Shown here piece after piece: positions 8,364-17,101 of a stretch of 64,000 nucleotides of DNA. The translations under genes and the position numbers were made by a program. Numbering within the stretch: the stretch's first letter is position 1; each line of letters opens with the position of its first letter. The notes below the pieces were generated by a model, which worked only from the letters and a program-made list of their open reading frames with translations, was not told where the DNA came from and did not search any database. This DNA comes from Sporosarcina sp. ACRSL (lineage in GTDB: Bacteria; Bacillota; Bacilli; Bacillales_A; Planococcaceae), in the NCBI RefSeq assembly GCF_022346605.1, contig NZ_JAKRNT010000009.1:62001-126000 (forward strand), read 5' to 3'.

Positions 8364-9370
8364 TTTTTGTTCCTCCTATTCATCAAAATGACGATTAAGG
8401 GAATTACTATTGTAAAAAGCAATTGAGGATAGACAATGATTTCCCGCAGAAAATTAGATCGATCTTTCGTCGCAAAAAAAGAAGAAATGATAATAAGCAA
8501 AAAATGAGACAAGATTGTAAGGAACTTACTTTCATTGTTGAAATAGATACGACGGGCTTGGACGCACATAAAAAAGTACAGTGTTATTGCCACGACGCTC
8601 CAGATTACCCATATGAATAAGAAAAACAAATCGAGTCGTTCAACAAACGTCACTTTTTGCGACTTCAAAATATTAAGAAGCGGTTCTGGTAGGAAGTCGA
8701 TTGCGTTGATCGGATAAAAAAGAAGAATAAAAACTAAAATCGTAAAGAAAAAAAAGAACCAAGCCGACTGATAAATAAATAGTGGCATCCCTTTAACCTT
8801 CTGGATGACGTACTTCCTGAAAAACAAGTAGAACTCTATACCAAGGAACGTAGCCTGTGCCATGAATAAGCCTTTCAAAAGAGGTATGATATCAGTCAAA
8901 TCCAAAGGAAACAAACGAGTCCAAACGAGATCCGGTATTGCCATGAATAAGAAGAGTATGAAAATCGGAAATAAGGGTAAGATTGTTGCCGGTAAATTGA
9001 TTACTGTTTCAATTCTTGTCATATTTGCATATAGCGACACGCCTACGATGATTACCATCGTTACAATTTGAGGAGTGTTTGGGAATATCCAAACAGAAAG
9101 TGTGTAATTGAGATAAGCAAGAAAAGTAACGATTGTCAAAGACCAGTACGCAATGTATAGCCCTGCAACGAGTCGTCCTGGTTTGAACCTTTCATAATAC
9201 TTTTCGTAAAGCAATATTTGAATATAATGAAATATGCCTGCAATGATGAAGACGACCCACGAATTCGTTTTTGCCTCAATGATTAACCGATGCTGAAAAG
9301 ATACGAAAACCGTCCCTGTCTGTACAACAAATAAGAGCAAAAAAAACTGGATTCTCGATAATGTTAACAT
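8360..9370 (-). CDS. gerB: GerB-type endospore germination permease
   Basis: A 336-aa, about ten-helix membrane protein of the GerAB/APC-superfamily spore germination permeases, which bind the germinant amino acid or sugar in the spore inner membrane. It starts MLTLSRIQFFLLLFVVQTGT, with the ISxxQ-like first helix, and helices cover nearly the whole length. It overlaps gerA by one base (TAATG) and gerC by four bases, giving a tightly coupled gerA-gerB-gerC order as in Bacillus subtilis. Confidence 0.9.
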   Translation of the reverse strand: MLTLSRIQFFLLLFVVQTGTVFVSFQHRLIIEAKTNSWVVFIIAGIFHYIQILLYEKYYERFKPGRLVAGLYIAYWSLTIVTFLAYLNYTLSVWIFPNTPQIVTMVIIVGVSLYANMTRIETVINLPATILPLFPIFILFLFMAIPDLVWTRLFPLDLTDIIPLLKGLFMAQATFLGIEFYLFFRKYVIQKVKGMPLFIYQSAWFFFFFTILVFILLFYPINAIDFLPEPLLNILKSQKVTFVERLDLFFLFIWVIWSVVAITLYFFMCVQARRIYFNNESKFLTILSHFLLIIISSFFATKDRSNFLREIIVYPQLLFTIVIPLIVILMNRRNKK

Positions 9371-10800
9371 TACGATTTCCGGCCTTTCTTCTTTTTCATG
9401 AATGAGAAAGTCTTTTGTTGTTTATGAAACTTGGAATAAGGAACACGGAAAAACACATCCATGAACCTGGACGTATCCAAAGGAACAAAAGGAGCAAAAT
9501 ATGGCTGTTTAAGAGAAGATAATGATAAAAGGTGAATAACTAAAACAATCGTCCCGATTGCCATTCCGAAAAAACCGAATAGCGCTGCTGCAAGCATAAA
9601 TGGGAACCTTAAAATCCGAAGGGCCATATTCATTTCAACTGAAGGGACGACAAAACTTGAAATGGCTGTCAATGCTACTACAATTACCATTAAATTTGAT
9701 ACGAGGCCAGCACTGACAATTGCATCACCTATGATCAAGCCGCCAACAACACCGATTGTCTGTCCAATCGGCTTCGGAAGCCTAATACTTGCCTCCCTTA
9801 TCAATTCAATGAACAATTCCATTATCATTGCTTCTATAATCGGGCGATATGGTATTTCGTTAATCGCTAATTTCACTTTTTTACTTATTTCTATAGGCAA
9901 TATTTCCGAATGGAAGCTCACGACAGCGATATAAAATGCAGGTAAATATAAAGCCATCACTAAACTCATAATTCGTAGCAACCTATAAAAAGAACCAATC
10001 ATTACGCGTTTATTAAAATCATCGGAAGATTGGTAAAATGTAAAAAAACTAACTGGTGCAATCAATGCGGTCGGTGAATTATTGATAAAGTTTGCGATCT
10101 TTCCTTCCATCAAGTTGAAGACGACACGATCAGGCCTTTCTGTATTTAAGAACTGTGGAAAAGGTGTTAATACGGATTCATCAAAATAATCTTGGATTTC
10201 TCCAGAATTCATGATGTTTTCTTTTTGTATTTCTTGTAAACGGGATTCAAATAATTGGACTACTTCTTTATTTGCAATGGAATCAATATAAAGGTAAGTT
10301 AGATTTATACTCGTCCCCTTGCCGATAGTTATTGATTTGATAACAAGATCATTTCTGGCAAGTTTTTGGCGGATAAGTGTAATGTTTTGTTGTGTATTTT
10401 CAACAAATCCATCATGTGTACCACGGATTGCTTGCTCATTTCCCGGTTCTTCTGGAGATCTGCAAAAACTACTTTGAACGGAAATAGTCAACATCACTTT
10501 GGAGTCTAGAAAAATGATGACTGTCTGGCCGCTGCAAACGGCTTTTACAAGCTCATCTTCGGAATACGGTAATACATTAGAAACTGGAGTTTTCCCCCAG
10601 TTGCTCATTTTCTCCGATGCCCGTTGCCGAATGATAGTAATCTGTTTGTTTACTTCCGTTACGTCGGCCAATGATGAATAATAGCATAAAATCCCTTTGC
10701 CTGTTGGCCAATCGACATCTACGGAGACGAAATCTTCTGAATTTAAGAAGAGTTGTTTTACACTTTTCTTATCGATTACCTGATTGCTTGTATTGCCCAA
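9370..10800 (-). CDS. gerA: GerA-type spore germination protein
   Basis: About 476 aa: a large soluble N-terminal half and a C-terminal part with several membrane helices from residue ~280 on. The signature stretch VVFNLMEGKIANFINNSPTA precedes the first helix region, as in GerAA. The longer frame to 10929 would run through the terminator of the neighbouring CAP gene and is rejected. The GTGAGGTGATG segment is too close to the ATG at 10804-10806 for normal use, whereas the TTG at 10798-10800 is 8 nt from GAGG, so TTG is chosen. A sigma-G-like promoter lies just upstream. It heads the receptor operon. Confidence 0.88.
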   Translation of the reverse strand: MGNTSNQVIDKKSVKQLFLNSEDFVSVDVDWPTGKGILCYYSSLADVTEVNKQITIIRQRASEKMSNWGKTPVSNVLPYSEDELVKAVCSGQTVIIFLDSKVMLTISVQSSFCRSPEEPGNEQAIRGTHDGFVENTQQNITLIRQKLARNDLVIKSITIGKGTSINLTYLYIDSIANKEVVQLFESRLQEIQKENIMNSGEIQDYFDESVLTPFPQFLNTERPDRVVFNLMEGKIANFINNSPTALIAPVSFFTFYQSSDDFNKRVMIGSFYRLLRIMSLVMALYLPAFYIAVVSFHSEILPIEISKKVKLAINEIPYRPIIEAMIMELFIELIREASIRLPKPIGQTIGVVGGLIIGDAIVSAGLVSNLMVIVVALTAISSFVVPSVEMNMALRILRFPFMLAAALFGFFGMAIGTIVLVIHLLSLSSLKQPYFAPFVPLDTSRFMDVFFRVPYSKFHKQQKTFSFMKKKKGRKS

Positions 10801-10819
10801 TTTCATCACCTCACGGATA

Positions 10820-10850
10820 AAGTATCGCCGCGGGCCTTCCGTTTTATGCA
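10820..10850 (-). promoter_or_regulatory. Sigma-G-like promoter of the ger operon
   Basis: On the minus strand TGCATA (10845-10850) and GATACTT (10820-10826) are 18 bp apart. The forespore sigma-G consensus is TGMATR and CATWNTA with 17-18 bp. This fits late forespore expression of germinant receptors. Confidence 0.6.
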
Positions 10851-10851
10851 A

Positions 10852-10893
10852 AAAAAGAACATGGCTGGGAAACTTCCCAAGCCATGTTCTTTT
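10852..10893 (-). terminator. Terminator of the CAP-domain gene
   Basis: A long stem (AAAGAACATGGC with GCCATGTTCTTT) begins 9 nt after the CAP-gene stop and ends in a T run. It separates this gene from the ger operon. Confidence 0.85.
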
Positions 10894-10901
10894 CATTTCT
10901 A

Positions 10902-11798
10902 TTATTTTTGGATGAACTGTTGTGTCCAATATTTACCATTTGCATCATAACCGATACCGATATGAGTAAAGTTAGGTGTTAAGATGTTTTCTTTGTGACC
11001 TGGAGACTCCATCCAAGCTTTTACAACTTCTTCAGCAGACTGCTGACCCATTGCAATATTTTCAGCAGCTGAGCGGTAAGAGACGCCGTTTGCTTTCATT
11101 TGATCGAATGGTGAGCCGTATGTTGGGCTCTCATGTGAAAAGTAGTTATTCGTTGCCATATCTGTTGATTTTTGACGAGCTGAATTCATCAAGTTCTTAT
11201 CGATTTGCAAAGGTTGCAATCCTGCTTTTTGTCTTTCAGCATTTGTCAAATCTAACACTGCTTGTTCAATAGCAGAAATATTTTCATTTTGAGCTGGTTT
11301 TTCAACCGGTTTTGCCTGTTCTACAGGTTTAGCTTGTTGAACGGGTTTAGCTTGTTCAACTGGTTTTGGTTGTTCTACTGGTTTAGCCTTTTCCACAGGT
11401 TTTGCTTGTTCTGCGGGTTTAGCCTTTTCCACAGGTTTTGCCTGTTCTGCGGGTTTAGCCTTTTCCACAGGTTTTGCCTGTTCTGCGGGTTTAGCCTTTT
11501 CCACAGGTTTTGCTTGCTCCACTGGCTTTGGTTGTTCAACCGGTTTCGCAGATGGTTGAAGAGTAACCTCTATATTTTTACCAAAATATTTTTCAAGTTC
11601 GTTCACGTACTTATTAATGTATTGGTTAACTTCTACGGGATTGTAAGAAGAAAATTTCCCCTCATATACAAAATACTGTACGTTTTGCACCGCTTTTTCG
11701 TTAGTAAATTCGTTATTCTGATATGAAGCTTCTACACTGTTGTTTGTCGACATTAAAAGTGTCGAGCCGAGTAAGATGACTGCCATCGATTTTTTCAT
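10902..11798 (-). CDS. Secreted CAP-domain (SCP-like, YkwD-type) protein with a proline/lysine repeat linker
   Basis: About 298 aa. A signal peptide (MKKSMAVILLGSTLLMS, cleavage near VEA-SY) is followed by a ~60-aa N-terminal region. Then comes a low-complexity linker of AKPVEQ/AKPVEK/AKPAEQ hexapeptides (residues ~85-165) and a C-terminal CAP domain with the family landmarks LTNAERQKAGL, YFSHESPTYGSPFDQM, AENIAMG and HIGIGYDANGKYWTQQF. Bacterial CAP proteins are extracellular or spore/cell-wall associated and of unclear activity. The start follows GGGAGGAG; an ATG/TTG start ten codons earlier lacks a ribosome site. The linker is nearly identical at DNA level and likely varies in copy number. 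Confidence 0.9.
   Translation of the reverse strand: MKKSMAVILLGSTLLMSTNNSVEASYQNNEFTNEKAVQNVQYFVYEGKFSSYNPVEVNQYINKYVNELEKYFGKNIEVTLQPSAKPVEQPKPVEQAKPVEKAKPAEQAKPVEKAKPAEQAKPVEKAKPAEQAKPVEKAKPVEQPKPVEQAKPVQQAKPVEQAKPVEKPAQNENISAIEQAVLDLTNAERQKAGLQPLQIDKNLMNSARQKSTDMATNNYFSHESPTYGSPFDQMKANGVSYRSAAENIAMGQQSAEEVVKAWMESPGHKENILTPNFTHIGIGYDANGKYWTQQFIQK
11318..11545 (-). repeat. Tandem repeat coding for the Pro-Lys linker
   Basis: 18-bp units (six codons) repeat about twelve times. The central 36-bp double units are almost identical (GGTTTAGCCTTTTCCACAGG recurs at 36-bp spacing), which favours slippage. Confidence 0.8.
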
Positions 11799-11986
11799 CT
11801 TGTAACTCCTCCCTTCGCAAACTATCATAACGTATGTGAGAAGAGGAGAATCCCCATGATTTGCCTATAGGACCAAACAAATTATAAATCCTATGAGAAA
11901 GGCAATTCAAACCTATTAAATTGGATGGTTTTGGTCAAATCAACTATTATTTCATATGATATGGGGTTGACAGTCATCTCTCAGAC

Positions 11987-12889
11987 TTACTTTTCGAAGT
12001 ATTCTATCTGACTAATTCCTTCTCCGATTATTACAAGTCTTGGTTCCATTTTTACATATTCGGGCAGCCAATTAACCATCCCATAAGCAAATTGAAAAAG
12101 ATAAGGGTTCTTTACCCCTTTCACTGGTACATAGCCTTTCATTCGATAGACTGTATCCGGCAAAGACTTCACCCAGTCTTCGAATTCATCCTGATCGACA
12201 GGCTCCTCGAAAGTGATCAATTTGGATGATAAAGGGAGATTCCGCCCTGAAACAATCGATTTACGTGTCGGATTTATAACGTCCTCTAACGTTGATTCAA
12301 TAACAGAGAAGGAAATATGAGCATTGGTCGTCTGAATGATCGGAGCCGTACTATTAAAGTTCGCAAGCTCCATTGAGACAGTCGCCAATTCCGACTCCGT
12401 CAATAAATCAGTTTTATTCACCAATAAAATATGGGCATGGCGAATTTGTTCCATGAATAGTGAACGAACTTGCGGAGACATTTTGTCCCTTTCAAGCCAT
12501 CTTCTAGCATCTGCAACTGTTACGATTCCTTTTATCTTTAATCTTTCTGCAAAAAGAGGAGAATAGACAGCATCCAATGCCTCGACAGGATGAGCCGCAC
12601 CGGTCGTCTCAATTAAAATGACGTCGATGTCGTCATTCTCTTCGAGTAAACCTTGCAACTGCGACTCTGTTTTCTCCGAGCCGGAACAGCAGATACATCC
12701 ATTCAGCAACTCTTTTAGAGGAATGTTCTCTTCTTTACCGACGGTGTCGGAATCAATCGAAATGGATCCGAATTCGTTCATGAGGATGGCAGGCTTTTTC
12801 CCGTTCTCTTTCAGTTGAGAAATCAAGTTCAGTAATAATGATGTTTTTCCACTCCCTAAAAATCCGCTTAACAAATAGACGTCAATCAT
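11987..12889 (-). CDS. CobW/COG0523-type G3E GTPase (putative metallochaperone)
   Basis: A 300-aa P-loop GTPase. The Walker A motif GFLGSGKT is at residues 9-16, MNEFG at ~37-41, the metal-binding GCICC at 64-68, IETTG at ~93-97 and NKTD near 158. These are the G3E/COG0523 landmarks of proteins that deliver zinc, cobalt or iron to client enzymes. The C-terminal CobW_C domain is present but short. AAAGGAG precedes the ATG. No Zur box is obvious upstream, so the metal remains open. Confidence 0.85.
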   Translation of the reverse strand: MIDVYLLSGFLGSGKTSLLLNLISQLKENGKKPAILMNEFGSISIDSDTVGKEENIPLKELLNGCICCSGSEKTESQLQGLLEENDDIDVILIETTGAAHPVEALDAVYSPLFAERLKIKGIVTVADARRWLERDKMSPQVRSLFMEQIRHAHILLVNKTDLLTESELATVSMELANFNSTAPIIQTTNAHISFSVIESTLEDVINPTRKSIVSGRNLPLSSKLITFEEPVDQDEFEDWVKSLPDTVYRMKGYVPVKGVKNPYLFQFAYGMVNWLPEYVKMEPRLVIIGEGISQIEYFEK

Positions 12890-12912
12890 AAGTAATCTCC
12901 TTTACTAAAAGA

Positions 12913-12944
12913 AAAGCGTCCATCCGCACGGGAGTGGACGCTTT
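12913..12944 (-). terminator. Terminator downstream of the carboxy-terminal protease gene
   Basis: Arms AAAGCGTCCA and TGGACGCTTT are followed on the minus strand by TTTTCTTTTA. Confidence 0.8.
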
Positions 12945-12950
12945 CCATTA

Positions 12951-14459
12951 TTATTTGATTTGCTCCAATAATAGTTCTTTCGCTTTCAGCAATTGAGGAT
13001 CTTCTTCACGGATTTTATTTCTTAGTTCGTTCATCAATCCATAAGTCGTGTCCCCTACGAGGATACCATCCTCGTTTAAAGATAATGCTTTTTGAAGCCC
13101 AACTACGGCAGCTTCCGTCGTTTGATCGAACAACCCATCAATTTCACCCGGATCGTACCCTATAGCATTTAGCATCTCCTCCGCAGTTTTGATTGCAGGT
13201 GATACCATTCCCTCTTTTAACTCCATGGAAGGATCAAGGAAAGGGAGCGTTGCGTAAGGAGGATAAGGAACTTCAATATCCGGTTCAATTCCAGTTTCAT
13301 GGATCCAATTACCATCTGGCGTCAACCATTTTGCAGTCGTCAATTTCAAATTGGAACCGTCAGGCAATTCTTTTGGAGTTTGCACAGTCCCTTTGCCATA
13401 TGTCTTAATTCCAACGAGCGGTACGTTTGCAGATTCTTTCAATGCACCTGCCAGAATTTCAGATGCGGAGGCACTACCATCGTCAATAACCAATGTTACA
13501 GGCACTTTTACTTTTCTACCGTCAGATGCTACATACACTTCAGGGTTATTCCCTTTGCCTTCGTATTGGAAAAGGTTTTTACCCCTCTCAACGAATAGGT
13601 CTGAAATGTCAATTGCTGTATTCAGCATGCCTCCTGGATTTTGACGTACGTCCATGATAAGGCCTTCCATGCCCTGTTCTTCCATTTCATCAAGAGCGTT
13701 TAATAATTCTTCATACGTATGTTCTGAAAAACTTGTTATATGGATATGGGCAATATTGTTATCAAGCATTTTGGCATAAACCGTTTCGATAGGAATGACG
13801 TCCCGTTCAATTTTTACGTCAAACGGCTCTCCCATTTCTCCTCTGCGGATGGATAGTGTAACCGTCGTCCCTTTTTTACCACGGATTAGAAGGACAGCTT
13901 CTGAAGAGGACATTCCTTGGATGCTTTTGCCGTCGACTGCAATAATCAAATCATTCGGCAAAAGACCGGCACGTTCAGCGGGTGAATTTTTAATCGGTGA
14001 AACGATATTAATATACCCGTTCAACTCTTGGATTTCCGCACCGATTCCTTCAAAACTCGATGAAATACTCTCACTTAATTGGCGTGCTTCCTTTTCATTC
14101 AAATAGTCTGAAAAGGGATCACCAAGCGCTTCTATCATTCCATTGATGGCCCCGTCTATCACTACAGTTTCATCAATATCGTTATAATAGGTTTTTTTCA
14201 TTTCGTCATAAGCATCAAATAGCTTTTTAAATTCCTTACGATCGTTAGTCGGGCTCTGTGGACTGACCACTTCGACAACCTTATCCTCACCCGTCGTCAA
14301 CGCAAAAAATGTCACGGCTGCCGTTGCAAGAACGAGTCCGAAAATAAGCATCACTAACGAAAACGGTTTCATGCGTATATAACGTTTTGCTGGCGGTTCA
14401 AAGTTTGTTTCAGTTTCATGGCCGCCATTTTTCTCTTTTTCGTCCATCCCATTCCCCAC
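12951..14459 (-). CDS. ctpB: S41 C-terminal processing peptidase (CtpA/CtpB type)
   Basis: A 502-aa membrane-anchored serine protease. It has a cytoplasmic tail of ~30 residues, one membrane helix (~33-55), a cap/helical segment and a PDZ domain (~135-215). The S41 catalytic core shows GSASASE (nucleophilic Ser within 329-333) and the general-base Lys in TYGKG (Lys356). A C-terminal peptidoglycan-binding domain spans ~415-485. Bacillus CtpB cuts SpoIVFA to trigger sigma-K activation during sporulation; CtpA has a similar plan, so the paralogue assignment is inferred. Start choice between Met1 and Met5 is ambiguous, both near GGAAAGTGGGG. Confidence 0.88.
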   Translation of the reverse strand: MGNGMDEKEKNGGHETETNFEPPAKRYIRMKPFSLVMLIFGLVLATAAVTFFALTTGEDKVVEVVSPQSPTNDRKEFKKLFDAYDEMKKTYYNDIDETVVIDGAINGMIEALGDPFSDYLNEKEARQLSESISSSFEGIGAEIQELNGYINIVSPIKNSPAERAGLLPNDLIIAVDGKSIQGMSSSEAVLLIRGKKGTTVTLSIRRGEMGEPFDVKIERDVIPIETVYAKMLDNNIAHIHITSFSEHTYEELLNALDEMEEQGMEGLIMDVRQNPGGMLNTAIDISDLFVERGKNLFQYEGKGNNPEVYVASDGRKVKVPVTLVIDDGSASASEILAGALKESANVPLVGIKTYGKGTVQTPKELPDGSNLKLTTAKWLTPDGNWIHETGIEPDIEVPYPPYATLPFLDPSMELKEGMVSPAIKTAEEMLNAIGYDPGEIDGLFDQTTEAAVVGLQKALSLNEDGILVGDTTYGLMNELRNKIREEDPQLLKAKELLLEQIK

Positions 14460-14492
14460 TTTCCTTCCCGTTTTACCGGTTTATTCAAAAAA

Positions 14493-14518
14493 GACCGCCG
14501 TTAATGCAGCGAGCGGTC
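14493..14518 (-). terminator. Terminator of deoD
   Basis: GACCGC/GCGGTC arms followed on the minus strand by six T. Confidence 0.8.
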
Positions 14519-14531
14519 CTCCGATGCACGA

Positions 14532-15233
14532 TTATTGAATTGCAGCTTCCAATGCTACAACAATCATGTCATTAAATGTCGTTTGTCGTTCTTCAGCAGT
14601 CGTCACTTCGCCTGTTAAGATGTGATCGCTTACTGTTAACACTGATAATGCCTGTCTTCCATATTTCGCAGCTAATGTATACAATGCCGCCGTTTCCATT
14701 TCCACTGCTAACACACCGTATTGCGCAAGCTTTTCATGCTCAGCATGTTCATTGTAGAAGAAGTCTTCCGTATAAACATTCCCTACTTGCAGCTTAAGCC
14801 CTTTTTCCAAGCCCGCATGATAAGCTTTTAACAGTAAATCGAAGGTAGCGGTCGGTGCATAATCGACTCCATTGAAAAATGTACGGTTGATTGGTGAATT
14901 CGTCGTCGCGCTCTGTGCCAAAATGACATCACGAACTTTCACGTCTTTTTGGATAGCTCCACAAGTACCTACACGAATCAGTTTCTGTACTTCATATTCT
15001 TGCATAAGCTCATTAATGTAAATGGAAATGGATGGAACGCCCATGCCTGTTCCTTGAACAGAAATGCGCTTCCCTTTATATGTTCCAGTGTAACCGAACA
15101 TATTCCTTACTTCGTTGTATTGTGTCACATCTTCAAGGAACGTTTCCGCGATGTATTTTGCGCGCAACGGGTCCCCTGGGAGAAGAATCGTATCCGCAAT
15201 GTCACCTTTTTTTGCATTAATATGTATGCTCAT
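14532..15233 (-). CDS. deoD: Purine-nucleoside phosphorylase, DeoD type
   Basis: A 233-aa hexameric-type phosphorylase that splits purine (deoxy)nucleosides into base and (deoxy)ribose-1-phosphate in salvage. Family landmarks are [20 protein letters not shown] at the N-terminus, [27 protein letters not shown] and the catalytic Asp in LTVSDH. Length matches Bacillus DeoD. It stands as a single gene with its own terminator; the next genes upstream (yozE, msrB) are also on the minus strand but 80 nt away. Confidence 0.95.
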   Translation of the reverse strand: MSIHINAKKGDIADTILLPGDPLRAKYIAETFLEDVTQYNEVRNMFGYTGTYKGKRISVQGTGMGVPSISIYINELMQEYEVQKLIRVGTCGAIQKDVKVRDVILAQSATTNSPINRTFFNGVDYAPTATFDLLLKAYHAGLEKGLKLQVGNVYTEDFFYNEHAEHEKLAQYGVLAVEMETAALYTLAAKYGRQALSVLTVSDHILTGEVTTAEERQTTFNDMIVVALEAAIQ

Positions 15234-15313
15234 TTTATATGCCTCACTTTCAAATTTCTTTCCTAATCATACAGTTTTTCCTCAGTTTATGCAATGAAGA
15301 TGGCGAGTTAGCC

Positions 15314-15535
15314 CTATTGGAAACGTTCTTTATACATTTCAAATAATTCATCAAAGACAACGCTTGGCATTTCAGGATCCGCTTTCTCCTCCAAGTATCG
15401 AGAAAGTGGATCAAAATTTTTTTCGTCTTTCGGAAAACTATGGTCATTAAAAACCGCCTCAGCAAAGACGGATTTAACGTCACCTTTCTTACCGCCACGA
15501 AAAGATAAGACAAACTGATAAAAAGAACGATCCAT
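15314..15535 (-). CDS. yozE: YozE family (UPF0346) small protein
   Basis: A 73-aa protein of the YozE SAM-like fold: SFYQFVLSFRGGKKGD, DHSFPKDEKNFDPLSRYLE and a C-terminal FDELFEMYKERF. Function is unknown in the family. The frame extends upstream to 15595, but AGGAGG lies 6 nt before the second of two adjacent ATG codons (15533-15535), which also fits the length of Bacillus YozE. It lies 13 nt downstream of the msrB stop and is probably cotranscribed with msrA-msrB. Confidence 0.85.
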   Translation of the reverse strand: MDRSFYQFVLSFRGGKKGDVKSVFAEAVFNDHSFPKDEKNFDPLSRYLEEKADPEMPSVVFDELFEMYKERFQ

Positions 15536-15548
15536 CATATGCCTCCTT

Positions 15549-15974
15549 TTATTCGTTGAATAGGCGGGAATATTCCCCGTACCCTTCTTCCTCAAGCTTG
15601 TCTACAGGAATGAACCTAAGAGCAGCTGAATTTATGCAGTAACGAAGTTCGTTCGGTCCCGGACCATCGGGGAACACATGCCCTAAATGGGAATCTGCCG
15701 TTCTGCTGCGCACTTCTGTTCTTCGCATTCCATGGCTTGCGTCAAAATGCTCCGTTACTTCTTCGCTCTCGATCGGCTTTGTGAAACTCGGCCAGCCACA
15801 CCCTGCATCGTATTTATCCTTGGAACTGAAAAGTGGCTTTCCTGAAACAATGTCCACATATATTCCCTCTTCAAAATGGTTGTCATATTCATTGTTGAAT
15901 GGTGGTTCAGTTCCATTTTCCTGTGTCACATAGTATTGCATATCCGTCAATTTCTGTTTAAGATTTTCCTTCAT
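15549..15974 (-). CDS. msrB: Peptide-methionine (R)-S-oxide reductase MsrB
   Basis: A 141-aa enzyme that reduces the R epimer of methionine sulfoxide in proteins, using thioredoxin. It has the resolving-Cys region CGWPSF near 69-74, the conserved [18 protein letters not shown], and the catalytic Cys in [11 protein letters not shown]. The two CxxC zinc sites seen in many MsrB proteins are absent; this is the Bacillus YppQ type. The start overlaps the msrA stop by 4 nt, so the pair is translationally coupled. Confidence 0.95.
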   Translation of the reverse strand: MKENLKQKLTDMQYYVTQENGTEPPFNNEYDNHFEEGIYVDIVSGKPLFSSKDKYDAGCGWPSFTKPIESEEVTEHFDASHGMRRTEVRSRTADSHLGHVFPDGPGPNELRYCINSAALRFIPVDKLEEEGYGEYSRLFNE

Positions 15975-16501
15975 GATTGATCACCCCAATGGTTAAATTT
16001 AAATTGTTCCCGTCCAGATCCAATTGCATACCTTTCGTAATGAGAAGGGTTTTTCATATAATAATTTTGATGTCCTTCTTCCGCAGGGTAAAACGGTTTC
16101 GCAGGCAAGATATCGGTTTGAATTGGTTTACTGAATTTCCTAGATGAGGCTAGCTCTTGTTTTGACTTTCTGGCAAGCTCATCCTGTTCTTCGGAGTGTG
16201 TGTAGATTGCTGTACGATACGATTCTCCGCGATCGAAGAATTGTCCTCCTGCATCCGTTGGGTCAATTTGCCTCCAAAAAATAGATAGTAACTCTTCATA
16301 GCTAATAAGAGTATCATCGAAGGTTATTTGAACTGCTTCCCGATGTCCCGTCGTATTCGTGCAGACAAGTTCATATGACGGATTTTCGACATCTCCTCCC
16401 GTATATCCAGAAATGACGGATATGACTCCATCATATCGATCGAACGGCTTCACCATACACCAAAAACACCCTCCAGCAAATGTCGCTTTTTGAATTGCCA
16501 T
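15971..16501 (-). CDS. msrA: Peptide-methionine (S)-S-oxide reductase MsrA
   Basis: A 176-aa enzyme that reduces the S epimer of methionine sulfoxide. The catalytic motif GGCFWC has its Cys at 12 and 15, followed by [19 protein letters not shown] and [11 protein letters not shown]. The [20 protein letters not shown] stretch is typical. GGAGGGG precedes the ATG. With msrB it forms the oxidative-damage repair pair, next to ypmS and ypmR as in Bacillus. Confidence 0.95.
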   Translation of the reverse strand: MAIQKATFAGGCFWCMVKPFDRYDGVISVISGYTGGDVENPSYELVCTNTTGHREAVQITFDDTLISYEELLSIFWRQIDPTDAGGQFFDRGESYRTAIYTHSEEQDELARKSKQELASSRKFSKPIQTDILPAKPFYPAEEGHQNYYMKNPSHYERYAIGSGREQFKFNHWGDQS

Positions 16502-16513
16502 TAGTACCCCTCC

Positions 16514-17089
16514 TCAATCTACTGGAATCGTTACAATAAGTTCTATATCATCGTTTACAAGATCGACCGATTTAGCTCTCACTAGCAGGTCCCCTGCTAT
16601 TTCAAGCTCTGTTAAGTGGATGAATATTTCCTCCTCTTTCGGTCTGACAATCATCCAAGGCGGCAGCTTAACGGAGTCACGCAGTACCGATAGGATTGTT
16701 GAAGGTGGAAGTTCCAAATCAGCGATTTCCATCGATGTCTGCTTTAGCATTAAGTTGCCATCTTCAAGAACGACAGGGTCAAAATGCATCTTTAAAGGAA
16801 ACGTCATTCCGAAGGCAGTCAATTCCGAATGTAGCCTTACATCATCCTTCACTTCCATCGTAACGGGAACAGTTCCTCCCTTCATCGCTTTCCGTATATA
16901 ATTATTTGCAAGTGCCTCCAAATCATTACGTGTCGCTTTAACACTTAACACGCTGCCTTTCGGCGAATATTCATTTGGCGGTGGTAAGGGAACCGATTCC
17001 TTCGGGCCTTCGAGAAAAAGAACGATTGCAATTATACCGGTCGCAATCAGGCCTGCTAGTACAAAGAATGCTATTTTCCACAAATTCAC
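16514..17089 (-). CDS. ypmS: YpmS family (DUF2140) membrane-anchored protein
   Basis: A 191-aa protein with one N-terminal membrane helix (WKIAFFVLAGLIATGIIAIV) and an extracytoplasmic beta-rich domain with SVKATRNDLEALANNYIRK and ELPPSTILSVLRD. Function is unknown. It starts at GTG with AGAGGTGATC upstream, a near-perfect anti-SD match, and lies 12 nt from the ypmR stop, as in the Bacillus ypmR-ypmS pair. This suggests joint envelope function with the GDSL lipoprotein (inference). Confidence 0.85.
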   Translation of the reverse strand: MNLWKIAFFVLAGLIATGIIAIVLFLEGPKESVPLPPPNEYSPKGSVLSVKATRNDLEALANNYIRKAMKGGTVPVTMEVKDDVRLHSELTAFGMTFPLKMHFDPVVLEDGNLMLKQTSMEIADLELPPSTILSVLRDSVKLPPWMIVRPKEEEIFIHLTELEIAGDLLVRAKSVDLVNDDIELIVTIPVD

Positions 17090-17101
17090 AAACGATCACC
17101 T

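Noticed and set aside
10801..10929. Upstream extension of the gerA frame
   Set aside because: It runs through the CAP-gene terminator and has no ribosome site; the TTG at 10800 is supported instead.
11262..11726. A 154-codon plus-strand frame opposite the CAP gene, Phe/Leu-rich
   Set aside because: It is the antisense of the AKPVEx repeat DNA; no ribosome site and composition forced by the repeat.
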